Assembly: GCF_000374285.1 (NCBI RefSeq)
Contig: NZ_KB893933.1
Span: 1-64,000 of the forward strand
Source of the DNA: Actinobacillus capsulatus DSM 19761
GTDB lineage: Bacteria; Pseudomonadota; Gammaproteobacteria; Enterobacterales; Pasteurellaceae
Length of the DNA: 64,000 nt
Direction of reading: 5' to 3'
Position numbers and translations under genes: made by a program. Below the pieces are notes generated by a model, which saw nothing but the letters and a program-made list of their open reading frames with translations, was not told the DNA's origin and did no database searches. The first letter of the stretch is position 1. Every line of letters begins with the position of its first letter. Positions 24,851-33,357 of this stretch are shown in pieces.

Positions 24851-26695
24851 TTAGTGAATATCTTCAGCTAAGAAACCACCGCTTTGGTGTGCCCAAAGTT
24901 TGGCGTAAACACCGTTTTGTGCCAGTAATTCTTCGTGGCTGCCTTGTTCAACAATTTCACCTTTATCTAACACAATCAGTCTATCCATCGCCATAATGGT
25001 TGAAAGGCGGTGAGCAATTGCCACTACCGTTTTGCCGTCCATTAACTCGGTTAAGTTTTCTTGAATAGCCGCTTCCACTTCCGAATCCAACGCACTGGTT
25101 GCCTCATCCAGTAATAGAATCGGCGCATCTTTTAACATCACTCGCGCAATCGCAATACGTTGACGCTGACCACCGGAAAGTTTTACACCTCGCTCACCCA
25201 CATGCGCATCAAAACCGGCTCTGCCTTTTGCATCTTGTAGATTCGGAATAAATTCCGCTGCCGCTGCTTTTTCTACCGCTTGTAACATTTCTTCTTCGGT
25301 TGCATTCGGGCGACCATAAAGTAAGTTTTCACGCACTGAGCGATGTAATAACGAAATATCTTGTGTCACTAAGCCAATTTGTGAGCGAAGACTCTCTTGG
25401 GTAATATCACGTACATTTTGTCCGTCAATCGTAATCGAACCGCCTTGAATATCGTAAAAACGTAGCAATAAGTTAGTGAGTGTCGATTTACCTGCACCGC
25501 TGCGTCCGACTAAACCGACTTTTTCACCGGCTTTAATGGTTAATTCAAAATCTTTAAGTAACGGTTTTTTCGGGTCATACGCAAAATTGACATGCTCGAA
25601 TTTAATTTCACCTTTGCTGACTTCAAGTGGTTTTGCATCCGCTTTATCTACCACCGTATGCGGTTTTGATAAAGTTTGCATACCATCTTGCACCGTGCCT
25701 AAGTTTTCAAATAAACGGGCAAACTCCCACATGATCCATTGTGATAAGCCTTTGATACGTAACGCTAATGCGGTTGAAGTCGCAATCGCACCGGCAGTAA
25801 CCAATTCAGCGCCCCATAGCCACAAACCGATCCCGGCGGTTGCAACGATTAAACCGATACTCATCGCATTAGTAAGGGTTTCGATGATTGTCACCAGACG
25901 CATTTGTTTATGCACAGTGACCATAAATTCTTGCATCGATTCTTTCGCATACGCCGACTCACGGTTGCTGTGTGAGAACAGTTTTACCGTGGCGATATTT
26001 AAATAAGCATCAGTAATACGACCGGTCATTAAGCTGCGTGCATCAGATTGTTCTTGTGCCGCTGCCGCCAATTTCGGTACAAAAATACGAATCGTCACCG
26101 CCAATGCAATAACCCATAGAATAAACGGCACAAATAACCAACCGTCAAACTGCAATAGGATCACACTTGAGGTAGTTAAGTAAACCGCAACATAAACCAA
26201 CATATCCGCACAGGTCATAATCACATCACGTACGGCTAAAGCGGTTTGCATGACTTTCGCCGAAACTCGTCCGGCAAATTCGTCTTGATAAAAACCCATA
26301 CTCTGACCGAGCATTAAACGATGGAAATTCCAGCGTAAACGCATTGGGAACACACCTTGTAGCGACTGGAAGCGGATACTGCTGGCAAGGAATACAAATA
26401 AAATACCGAGTAAGGCAATCAAGAACATCACAATAATACTACTGCTTTTTTCCTCCCAAAGTTGTGCCGGAGAATATTGTGCCACCCAGTCAACCAATTC
26501 GCCCATAAACTGAAACAATACCGCTTCGATAATCCCGACCGCAGCGACTGACACAGTCAGCATAACTAAATAGCCTCGCATGCCTTTGGTCGCTTCAAAA
26601 ATAAACGGAATAATCCCAACTTTCGGTGTTTTAGGCGCTTCTTCCGGATAGGTTTCGATTCTCGCCTCAAACCAGCTGAAAATTTTGTTTAACAT
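24851..26695 (-). CDS. ABC exporter, fused permease/ATPase half-transporter
   Basis: 614 residues. The N-terminal half has about six membrane helices (ABC type-1 exporter fold); the C-terminal ATPase has Walker A GRSGAGKS, Q-loop TQDISLLH, signature LSGGQRQR, Walker B ILLLDEATSALDSE and H-loop AHRLST. It is like the uncharacterised H. influenzae HI_1051 type of multidrug/lipid exporter and should work as a homodimer. A small hairpin (AGACGCA/TGCGTCT, 26719-26735) lies in its leader. The substrate is unknown; the luxS gene upstream is separated by a terminator. Confidence 0.9.
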   Translation of the reverse strand: MLNKIFSWFEARIETYPEEAPKTPKVGIIPFIFEATKGMRGYLVMLTVSVAAVGIIEAVLFQFMGELVDWVAQYSPAQLWEEKSSSIIVMFLIALLGILFVFLASSIRFQSLQGVFPMRLRWNFHRLMLGQSMGFYQDEFAGRVSAKVMQTALAVRDVIMTCADMLVYVAVYLTTSSVILLQFDGWLFVPFILWVIALAVTIRIFVPKLAAAAQEQSDARSLMTGRITDAYLNIATVKLFSHSNRESAYAKESMQEFMVTVHKQMRLVTIIETLTNAMSIGLIVATAGIGLWLWGAELVTAGAIATSTALALRIKGLSQWIMWEFARLFENLGTVQDGMQTLSKPHTVVDKADAKPLEVSKGEIKFEHVNFAYDPKKPLLKDFELTIKAGEKVGLVGRSGAGKSTLTNLLLRFYDIQGGSITIDGQNVRDITQESLRSQIGLVTQDISLLHRSVRENLLYGRPNATEEEMLQAVEKAAAAEFIPNLQDAKGRAGFDAHVGERGVKLSGGQRQRIAIARVMLKDAPILLLDEATSALDSEVEAAIQENLTELMDGKTVVAIAHRLSTIMAMDRLIVLDKGEIVEQGSHEELLAQNGVYAKLWAHQSGGFLAEDIH

Positions 26696-26763
26696 CTTAC
26701 TTTCCTGAAAAAACTAAAAGACGCAATGTGCGTCTGTCAAAATTAGAATATATTTTGCAGAAG

Positions 26764-26794
26764 AAAAAGACGTAATAAAAAATTACGCCTTTTT
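26764..26794 (-). terminator. Terminator of luxS
   Basis: AAAAAG-A-CGTAAT pairs with ATTACG-C-CTTTTT around an AAAAA loop, six bases after the luxS stop, with T-rich sequence on the minus strand. Confidence 0.75.
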
Positions 26795-26800
26795 GAATGA

Positions 26801-27310
26801 CTATGGATTTAATAATTTCTCATCAAGCGCCAAATCCTCGTTACGATTTACACCAATACCTTTGGCTAATACATCACGAGCAATTTGGTGCGCTTCTTCA
26901 AGCGAATGCTCTTTGTAAGAGCCACATTGATATTCATTTAATTCCGGAATTTTTGACACATCCGGCACTTTATGTAATACGTCTTCCATTGATTTGGTCC
27001 ACGCTGAAACGACTTCCGCTTCGCTTGGCGTACCAATTAATGACATATAGAAACCGGTACGGCAACCCATCGGTGAAATATCAATGATTTCCACATTTTC
27101 GCTATTTAAATGATCACGCATAAAGCCGGCAAATAAGTGTTCCATCGTATGGATACCACGTACCGGTAAAATATCAATGTTCGGACGGCAAAAACGTAAA
27201 TCAAATACGGTAATAGTATCACCCTTCGGGGTGGTCATCGTTTTTGCTACGCGCACTGCCGGTGCATTCATACGAGTATGATCAACTTTAAAGCTATCTA
27301 ATAAGGGCAT
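26801..27310 (-). CDS. luxS: S-ribosylhomocysteine lyase LuxS
   Basis: 169 residues. The Fe/Zn-binding HxxEH motif is in [17 protein letters not shown], and the conserved Cys is in [17 protein letters not shown]. LuxS cleaves S-ribosylhomocysteine to homocysteine and the AI-2 precursor DPD in the activated methyl cycle. Start [14 protein letters not shown] is the standard N-terminus. It has its own terminator and no pfs gene next to it. Confidence 0.98.
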   Translation of the reverse strand: MPLLDSFKVDHTRMNAPAVRVAKTMTTPKGDTITVFDLRFCRPNIDILPVRGIHTMEHLFAGFMRDHLNSENVEIIDISPMGCRTGFYMSLIGTPSEAEVVSAWTKSMEDVLHKVPDVSKIPELNEYQCGSYKEHSLEEAHQIARDVLAKGIGVNRNEDLALDEKLLNP

Positions 27311-27366
27311 TTTTACTCCAATTTAAAATTTAGAGAGGGTAACGATAATTCCCCCATATTCTGAAA

Positions 27367-30039
27367 TTATTCTGCGATTCCTTGATCCCATTCAAGGGCT
27401 TCTTGCGGAATCTTACGTTGTAATAAGAAATGGCGATTCGGTTTCGCTTGTGGCTGAACCACTCTGCCCGATGGGGTTGAGAATTCAATACCGCCTTTTA
27501 ATAACTGCGACATAGTTCCCGAATTCATACTCACCCCTTGTAGGCTGATATCCATGGTATAACCGGACGCCGCCCAGAATTCGGTATTATTACGCACCAA
27601 ATGTTGGTATTTACTTTCAATACTCAAATGAATCATTACTCTATCGCCTAATTCGCTTAAATTTAGACGTTTAACGATCCCCACTTGCATACCTCGATAA
27701 AGTACCGGTGCATCCACTTCGATTCCACGTGCATCACTGGTTTCAACAATTACTGGGAAACCGTTCGCATAAATGGTTTTATTGGTATCTGTATCGCTTA
27801 AACTAAATTGCGTTTTGCGATTTCCATTCCCTGCATCCACATTAATGTAATTTTGTAGTGCCGCATCAATATTTTTAACGCCACTGGTGGTAATTTCCGG
27901 TGAGATCGCACTAAAACGACTGCCCTCTTTTGCCACCAAAGCATAATACTGGCTATCAATGTAAGCGGTCACTTTTATCTGTTTTTTTGCATTTTGCAAT
28001 TCAAGCGATTCAATCTGACCGATGGTTAACCCCATATATTTGATGTCCATCCCTTTCGACAGTTTGGATGCATCTTTCGCAATTAACGTAATACGAGTAT
28101 TGCCCGAAGTCGCTTTTGCTTGGCTGGCATATAAAGTTTTATCACCTTTAGTACCGCCGTTATCAAAGCTGATTGCGCCTTTCAAAGTGCGCATAAGCGG
28201 TGCGGCTTGCACATTCAAACCTTTCATAGAAAGCTCGGCAGAAACAGCCGGCTCAATCCAGAAACGGCTTTTATCACTGAGTAAATGACGATACACCGGT
28301 TCAATAAATAAATCGACATCAAATTTGCTTTTTTGCGGACGCACTTTCAGCACTTCACCGATTTGGAAGTTTCGATAAAGTACCACAGAACCTTTATCAA
28401 TACCGGACAAATCGTTAGCTGATAAGGTTAATGTCGTTTTTTTCTCATCATCAATAATACCAGCTTCAGCACTTTCAACATCTTTATAAAGCGGATACTG
28501 CTTTTTCGCCTCGCCCTGTGCTTTGTCCGTCAGTAAACGAATACCGCCTTTTAGCCAGTCACTTGGCGAACCAGCTTGTACTCGCATTCCGTCTAAACCT
28601 ACCGATACATCTAAGTTTGAAATCGCAACAAATTTGCTGTTACCTACAACTAAATGGCGATATGGCGGATAAATAATGCCTTGGAAAGTTACCCCGTCCA
28701 AAGTTAACTTACGTTTCAGCAATTCACCGATTTGTACGTCGTTATAGTAAATCCCCTGCCCTTGATCAACGCCATACGATTGCGGCGCAGTAAAGGTTAA
28801 CGCCAGTAAATTCGGGCGAGAAAGTAAATAATCCGCTTCTTTTTGTACATCAAACTCAAGTTTAGGTTCACCTTTACCAGCTTCAATATCAAAATAGATT
28901 CCTCGGAAAAGCTCATTAATCTTACTAATTTGCTCTTTATTTAAATTAAATTTAGGCTCCTTTAGCAAAATTTTACTGCCTTGGCGCAATAAATCGACAT
29001 GATTAGGATCAATCAATAATGTGCCTTTCATCATGCCTTTCTCTTGAGAATTTGTGGCTTGTGTTGGTGCATTATTGTTATCAAGCGGCACCGAAAGCTC
29101 TAGATTCGATAGCACACCAACTTGTATATTCTGGAAAAATACCGGCGTTTCATTCACTTTAAGATTCGACATAATTGGTAAAGTCACCTTAACTTCCGTA
29201 CCTCGTTTTGCCGAACTTAAATTTTCGTACAATTGGAATTTTTGTCCTTGTTCCGCTTGTAACGAATCATCAGGCGAATCAAATGCAACCGCCCCTTGTA
29301 CAACTGAGGCAAGGCTATCCACGTTCACCGATACGCCACCAAAACCGACATTCGCATTAATGCCGCTGATATTCCAAAAATGCGAGTTTTGTTTCACAAG
29401 ATTGGCATACTTTTTATCAATAACGACATCAATTTCAACTTTCTTCTGATCACTGGTAAAACGGTAATCAGCAATGCTCCCGACCGGCACTTTACGGAAG
29501 TAAACGCTCGCTCCCACCGTAATTGAACCGAGATCATTCGAAATCAGACGAACCAATAAATCACCGTCGGTTACCGTCACCGCTGGCGGCTCTTCTTCTG
29601 CAATAAACTCATTCGCACTTTTGCCTTCGCCCGGTAAAAGCGTGATGTAGTTACCGGAAACCAATGCATCCAATCCAGAAACGCCGGCAATCGAAGCACT
29701 CGGTTTAACCAACCAGAATTTTGTATTGTCACGTAATACGCTCTTAGCCTCCGAATTGATCTCAGCTTGCACTTCTACCTTTTTCAGATCATCTACGAAA
29801 TATACCTTTTTCACCTGACCGATTTGTAAACCTTGGTAACGGATCACCGTTTTACCGGCGGTAATACCATCGCCTTCATTGAAACGAATCGTAATTGTTT
29901 CGCCTCTTTCTTTCAAAATCTGGAAAAAGAGCAAACAACCGATAGCAAATGCAACAATCGGCAACAACCAAAATGGCGAAATTTTACGAGGCTGACGCAC
30001 CTTTGCAGGTACGGAGCTTAAAGCGTTTTCATCTGTCAT
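27367..30039 (-). CDS. letB: MCE-domain lipid transport protein LetB (YebT)
   Basis: 890 residues. One N-terminal membrane segment (about 22-42, FWLLPIVAFAIGCLLFFQIL) anchors a periplasmic chain of seven MCE domains, starting near residues 48, 159, 275, 410, 530, 650 and 765; each shows the IRYQGLQIGQVKKV / VYFRKVPVGSI / ILYRGMQVGIV pattern. Seven domains identify LetB (YebT) rather than PqiB (three). LetB forms a tunnel for phospholipids between the membranes. The usual partner letA (yebS) is not upstream: fur follows after a 178-bp spacer, so LetB is encoded alone here. Confidence 0.9.
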   Translation of the reverse strand: MTDENALSSVPAKVRQPRKISPFWLLPIVAFAIGCLLFFQILKERGETITIRFNEGDGITAGKTVIRYQGLQIGQVKKVYFVDDLKKVEVQAEINSEAKSVLRDNTKFWLVKPSASIAGVSGLDALVSGNYITLLPGEGKSANEFIAEEEPPAVTVTDGDLLVRLISNDLGSITVGASVYFRKVPVGSIADYRFTSDQKKVEIDVVIDKKYANLVKQNSHFWNISGINANVGFGGVSVNVDSLASVVQGAVAFDSPDDSLQAEQGQKFQLYENLSSAKRGTEVKVTLPIMSNLKVNETPVFFQNIQVGVLSNLELSVPLDNNNAPTQATNSQEKGMMKGTLLIDPNHVDLLRQGSKILLKEPKFNLNKEQISKINELFRGIYFDIEAGKGEPKLEFDVQKEADYLLSRPNLLALTFTAPQSYGVDQGQGIYYNDVQIGELLKRKLTLDGVTFQGIIYPPYRHLVVGNSKFVAISNLDVSVGLDGMRVQAGSPSDWLKGGIRLLTDKAQGEAKKQYPLYKDVESAEAGIIDDEKKTTLTLSANDLSGIDKGSVVLYRNFQIGEVLKVRPQKSKFDVDLFIEPVYRHLLSDKSRFWIEPAVSAELSMKGLNVQAAPLMRTLKGAISFDNGGTKGDKTLYASQAKATSGNTRITLIAKDASKLSKGMDIKYMGLTIGQIESLELQNAKKQIKVTAYIDSQYYALVAKEGSRFSAISPEITTSGVKNIDAALQNYINVDAGNGNRKTQFSLSDTDTNKTIYANGFPVIVETSDARGIEVDAPVLYRGMQVGIVKRLNLSELGDRVMIHLSIESKYQHLVRNNTEFWAASGYTMDISLQGVSMNSGTMSQLLKGGIEFSTPSGRVVQPQAKPNRHFLLQRKIPQEALEWDQGIAE

Positions 30040-30141
30040 ATCTATCGTTTATCTTGACAACTTTAGTGGTTTACTTTTGCAAAAAACAAACTAAAAATGA
30101 CCGTTTGTAAGCGATTTTTAGCTTCCCTTAAATAGCATAAA

Positions 30142-30165
30142 ACCGAAGGTTTCAAAACCTTCGGT
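30142..30165 (-). terminator. Terminator of the ybfE-fldA-fur operon
   Basis: Arms ACCGAAGGTTT / AAACCTTCGGT, with T-rich sequence on both sides (TTTTATGC on the minus strand). It lies about 50 bases past the fur stop. Confidence 0.75.
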
Positions 30166-30217
30166 ATATTTTGCTAGATACACATATAATTTATTGATTT
30201 CACGGATTTAAAATCAA

Positions 30218-30667
30218 TTATTTTTTATCTTTTGATGAATCGCAGTGTGCAATATCATTACATTTAGCATAGAGATATAAGCTGTGGGTCGCTAATTCCA
30301 TACCATGTTGTTGACTGATTTCACGCTGGCGACGCTCGATATCCGGATCTTTAAATTCAAATACCTTGCCACAATCCATACAGATAATGTGATCGTGTTC
30401 TTGTTCTACGTTAAGCTCAAATACCGCTTTGTTCGCATCAAAGTTATGACGAAGTAAAATACCAACCTCTTCAAATTGGTTTAATACACGGTAAACCGTT
30501 GCTAAACCGATATCAGAACCTTGTTCCAATAAGAGTTTGTAAATATCTTCTGCAGAAAAGTGCTGCATTTGATCGCGATGTTGTTGCATTAACGCAAGAA
30601 TGGTTAAGCGAGGCTCGGTTACTTTTAAGCCAACACTTTTAAGAAGTTTTGTATTCTCTTCAGACAT
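30218..30667 (-). CDS. fur: Ferric uptake regulator Fur
   Basis: 149 residues from MSEENTKLLKSVGLKVTEPRLTILALM. The DNA-binding helix (GLATVYRVLNQFEEVGILLRH) and the metal-binding HDHIICMDCGKVFEF with its CxxC are intact, and a second Cys pair lies near the end (CNDIAHC). Fur represses iron-uptake genes with ferrous iron. The ATG at 30667 is chosen because the start matches the family and AGAGGG lies upstream. It follows fldA by 27 bp in the order ybfE-fldA-fur, as in E. coli. Confidence 0.97.
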   Translation of the reverse strand: MSEENTKLLKSVGLKVTEPRLTILALMQQHRDQMQHFSAEDIYKLLLEQGSDIGLATVYRVLNQFEEVGILLRHNFDANKAVFELNVEQEHDHIICMDCGKVFEFKDPDIERRQREISQQHGMELATHSLYLYAKCNDIAHCDSSKDKK

Positions 30668-30694
30668 AACTGTCACCCTCTGTCTATCCAATTA

Positions 30695-31219
30695 CTATGC
30701 TAATTGATCTAAGCACATTTCTTCAGTAAGTTGTTTACACCAACGGCTTACGCGCTCACTGGTTAATTCAGGTTGGCGATCTTCATCAATACATAAACCA
30801 ACGAATGTATTTTCATCAACTAACGCTTGTGAAACTTCAAAACTATAGCCTTCTGTTGACCAATGACCAACAATTACTCCACCATTTTGTTCTACTACCT
30901 CACGAATAGTTCCCATTGCATCGCAGAAATATTCCGCATAATCTTCTTGATCACCACAACCGAAAATACCGATAACTTTACCGCTAAAATCAATCTCTTT
31001 TAAAGTTGGCATAAAGTCATCCCAGTCTGCTTGAGATTCGCCGTAATACCAAGTCGGAATACCTAATAATAAGAAATCGTAAGCCTCAATATCTTCCTTG
31101 GTACTTTTCGCGATATCACGAATATCCACTAAATTCGCACCAAGTTCTTTCTGAATCATTTTTGAAATATTTTCTGTGTTACCAGTATCGCTACCGTAGA
31201 ATAAACCTACCACTGCCAT
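30695..31219 (-). CDS. fldA: Flavodoxin FldA
   Basis: 174 residues. The FMN phosphate-binding loop GSDTGNTENISK, the aromatic-flanked loop PTWYYGESQADWDDF and the GCGDQEDYAEYFCDA segment are those of long-chain flavodoxins. FldA transfers electrons to enzymes such as IspG and pyruvate-formate lyase activase, both relevant here as ispG is in this window. Situated between ybfE and fur; co-transcription with fur is the conserved arrangement. Confidence 0.97.
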   Translation of the reverse strand: MAVVGLFYGSDTGNTENISKMIQKELGANLVDIRDIAKSTKEDIEAYDFLLLGIPTWYYGESQADWDDFMPTLKEIDFSGKVIGIFGCGDQEDYAEYFCDAMGTIREVVEQNGGVIVGHWSTEGYSFEVSQALVDENTFVGLCIDEDRQPELTSERVSRWCKQLTEEMCLDQLA

Positions 31220-31229
31220 TTGAATTTAC

Positions 31230-31523
31230 CTATTTTTCTAAGTCGGCTAAATTGTTGCCGATATAATCATTTAAAATAATTTCGATTAACTGTCCGCGTG
31301 TCACTCCACGTTGGGAAGCTTCCTCTTCCAAAGTCTGCACTAAGTCCGAATGTAGTTTTAATTCAACACGTTTAAGCCCAGACGAGCGATCTCGTTTAAG
31401 CTGGTTCCGTTTATTAATTCGAACTTGTTGTTCCCGACTTAAAGGATTAGTGCGTGGTCGCCCAACTTTTGGCACGGTTTCGAACAGATCTAGCGTTATA
31501 CAATCTGCGTCCTGTTTTGCCAT
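31230..31523 (-). CDS. ybfE: YbfE, LexA-regulated ribbon-helix-helix protein
   Basis: 97 residues from the ATG at 31523; an upstream in-frame GTG is less likely. The segments TLDLF, GRPRTNPLSREQQVRINKRNQLKRDRSSGLKRVELKLHSDLV match E. coli YbfE closely, and the C-terminal part is a ribbon-helix-helix (VELKLHSDLVQTLEEEASQRGVTRGQLIEIIL). The gene is the first of ybfE-fldA-fur. In E. coli it is in the LexA regulon; no clear LexA box was seen here, but Fur-like sequences lie upstream. Confidence 0.9.
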   Translation of the reverse strand: MAKQDADCITLDLFETVPKVGRPRTNPLSREQQVRINKRNQLKRDRSSGLKRVELKLHSDLVQTLEEEASQRGVTRGQLIEIILNDYIGNNLADLEK

Positions 31524-31556
31524 TTGTTCCACACGAGAGATATTTGCCTATCATTC

Positions 31557-31583
31557 TAATAGATAATTCTAATTGAGAATGAG
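31557..31583 (-). promoter_or_regulatory. Possible Fur-binding region upstream of ybfE-fldA-fur
   Basis: Overlapping AT-rich units such as AGATAATTCTAATTGAGAAT share the GATAAT/GAGAAT hexamer pattern of Fur boxes, 35-60 bp upstream of ybfE. The match to the 19-bp consensus is about 11 of 19, so this is tentative; autoregulation by Fur would be expected from the family. Confidence 0.3.
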
Positions 31584-31731
31584 ACGCTACTAACTAATGA
31601 GGTGTGAACTATACCATACTAATTTAGTCTTGGAAATTGCACACCCTAAATTTACATTGGATTTGCGGAACTTTTCAGAAAGAGTAGATTTTTATTTGCT
31701 TTGCAAAATTCCGTCCAAAATCAACCGCTTG

Positions 31732-32205
31732 TTACTCTTTAATATCAGCAAAAGTTGCATTTAACAAACTTGCCAAATCTTGCGGTGTAAGCTCCACGTC
31801 TAAGCCTCGCTTACCGCCGGAAACAAACATCGTGGCAAATTGTTGTGCGGAGCTGTCAATCACGGTGGTTAAACGTTTTTTCTGACCTAGCGGACTAATT
31901 CCTCCCAGCAAATAACCGGTCGTTTTTTGGGCGATATCTTTATCCGCCATTTCCACTTTTTTCACACCGAGCGCACTCGCCGCGCGTTTTAAATTCAGCG
32001 TATGCGAAACCGGCACAACCATCACCGCTAATTTTTTCTGATCACCGTTTTCCGCCACCAATAACGTCTTAAATGTCTGATTGGCATCAATGCCTAATTT
32101 TTCCACCGCTTCTTGCCCGAAATTGGTGTTATTCGGATCATGTTCATAAGGATGAAGCGCATGCGCAATTTTTTGCTTTTTTAATAAATTTATTGCCGGA
32201 GTCAT
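31732..32205 (-). CDS. ybaK: Cys-tRNA(Pro)/Cys-tRNA(Cys) deacylase YbaK
   Basis: 157 residues of the YbaK/ProX editing-domain family: [23 protein letters not shown], the catalytic Lys region FKTLLV, and [21 protein letters not shown] with the conserved GGxxP. The enzyme hydrolyses Cys mischarged on tRNA(Pro). It is monocistronic, divergent from usg, with an uptake core (ACCGCTTGT on the plus strand) at its 3' end. Confidence 0.95.
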   Translation of the reverse strand: MTPAINLLKKQKIAHALHPYEHDPNNTNFGQEAVEKLGIDANQTFKTLLVAENGDQKKLAVMVVPVSHTLNLKRAASALGVKKVEMADKDIAQKTTGYLLGGISPLGQKKRLTTVIDSSAQQFATMFVSGGKRGLDVELTPQDLASLLNATFADIKE

Positions 32206-32294
32206 TAGTTTTTCCTCTTAAAAATATTGTACAATTGCTCCTTTTGTGTGTGCGTTACGCTAAATTAAGCGTATAAAAAAGGAGCAACCCATCT

Positions 32295-33296
32295 ATGCTG
32301 AATTCAATTACATCAGATATCCGTTTAGCGATTGCCGCTGATTTTACCTTGTCATCAAAATTACTTGAAGCATTAACAGAAAGTGATTTGCGTTTACACA
32401 ATATTTCCGCCATCGAAATCGAACCTTTTGGTGAAGAACAATCACTTTATATGGGCAGTAAAGCGATCGAGCAAATTGCACTGGATGAAGTAAATTGGGC
32501 AAATTTCAGCCACGTTTTCTTTGCTGGAAAAATGGCGCAAGCCGAAATTTTGGCACAGGCGGTGCAAGCAGGTTGTATCGTACTTGATCTTTACGGCATT
32601 ACCGCATTAATTGCGAATGTGCCGGTGGTGGTACCTAGCGTAAATGATGAAGCGATCGCAAACTTACGTGAACGTAATATCGTTGCACTGGCTAACCCGC
32701 AAATTTCACAATTAGCTCTAGCACTCAGGCCGTTTCTAGCTCAACCGTTAAACCATATTTTTGTCACGTCTTTATTACCGGCGGCATATTTCGGTGATGA
32801 AAAAGTTAAAGAACTTGCCGGTCAAACCGCTCGTTTGTTAAACGGTATTCCGTTTGATGAAAATGCAGAACGTATCGCATTTGATACCGTTCCAGCAAAC
32901 GTGCAAGGCGAAGAGAAAAAATTACCGTTCTCTCGTGTCTTTGAATTACAACTTGCAAAAGTTTTACCAAATTTAACCGCTTCCACCACATTCCATTCGG
33001 TGCAAACACCGGTCTTTTACGGTATTTCACAAATGGTCACCTTACATTCGGAATATCAATTAGACGTTGAGAGTGTTAGCGCAGAATGGCAACAACAAAA
33101 TTGGCTACGCTTCCATGAAGAAAGCGTGATGACACCTGTCAAAAACGGTGAAAACGAAGAAGAAAATCAACTTCAAATCAGCCAATTATTAGCGAAATCG
33201 GAAAACGAAGTGCAATTCTGGTCTGTCGCTGACGAACAGAAATTCAGCTTAGCGTTTTTAGCGATTCAGCTGCTCAACTTAGTGCTGGAATATTAA
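32295..33296 (+). CDS. usg: USG-1 protein, aspartate-semialdehyde dehydrogenase-like
   Basis: 333 residues. It aligns with E. coli Usg along its length: HVFFAGKMAQAE, GCIVLDLYGITAL, VPVVVPSVN, ALRPFL, FVTSLLPAA, LAGQTARLLNGIPFDE, TPVFYGISQMV, VQFWSVADE. The catalytic Cys of true aspartate-semialdehyde dehydrogenases is absent (VTSLLPAAYFG in its place) and the N-terminal GxTGxxG nucleotide loop is lost (IAADFTLSSKL), so it is not an active dehydrogenase. Function is unknown. It is followed by a terminator-type hairpin. Confidence 0.88.
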   Translation: MLNSITSDIRLAIAADFTLSSKLLEALTESDLRLHNISAIEIEPFGEEQSLYMGSKAIEQIALDEVNWANFSHVFFAGKMAQAEILAQAVQAGCIVLDLYGITALIANVPVVVPSVNDEAIANLRERNIVALANPQISQLALALRPFLAQPLNHIFVTSLLPAAYFGDEKVKELAGQTARLLNGIPFDENAERIAFDTVPANVQGEEKKLPFSRVFELQLAKVLPNLTASTTFHSVQTPVFYGISQMVTLHSEYQLDVESVSAEWQQQNWLRFHEESVMTPVKNGENEEENQLQISQLLAKSENEVQFWSVADEQKFSLAFLAIQLLNLVLEY

Positions 33297-33304
33297 TTTA
33301 TCCG

Positions 33305-33331
33305 CCACGGAATCAGTAGATCATTCCGTGG
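33305..33331 (+). terminator. Terminator-like hairpin after usg
   Basis: CCACGGAAT pairs with ATTCCGTGG around a 9-base loop, followed by a pyrimidine tract (TTTCTTCCCTTTT). The stem sequence is the same CCACGGAAT found in the dispersed intergenic motif. Confidence 0.65.
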
Positions 33332-33357
33332 TTTCTTCCCTTTTATTTGAGGTTTTT

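Noticed and set aside
25476-26006. 176-residue plus-strand frame opposite the ABC transporter
   Set aside because: Longest shadow frame in the window, but it is complementary to Walker A and permease regions of a clear ABC exporter and has no recognisable domain.
31524-31731. LexA box upstream of ybfE
   Set aside because: No CTG-N10-CAG element close to the consensus was found, although E. coli ybfE is LexA-controlled.
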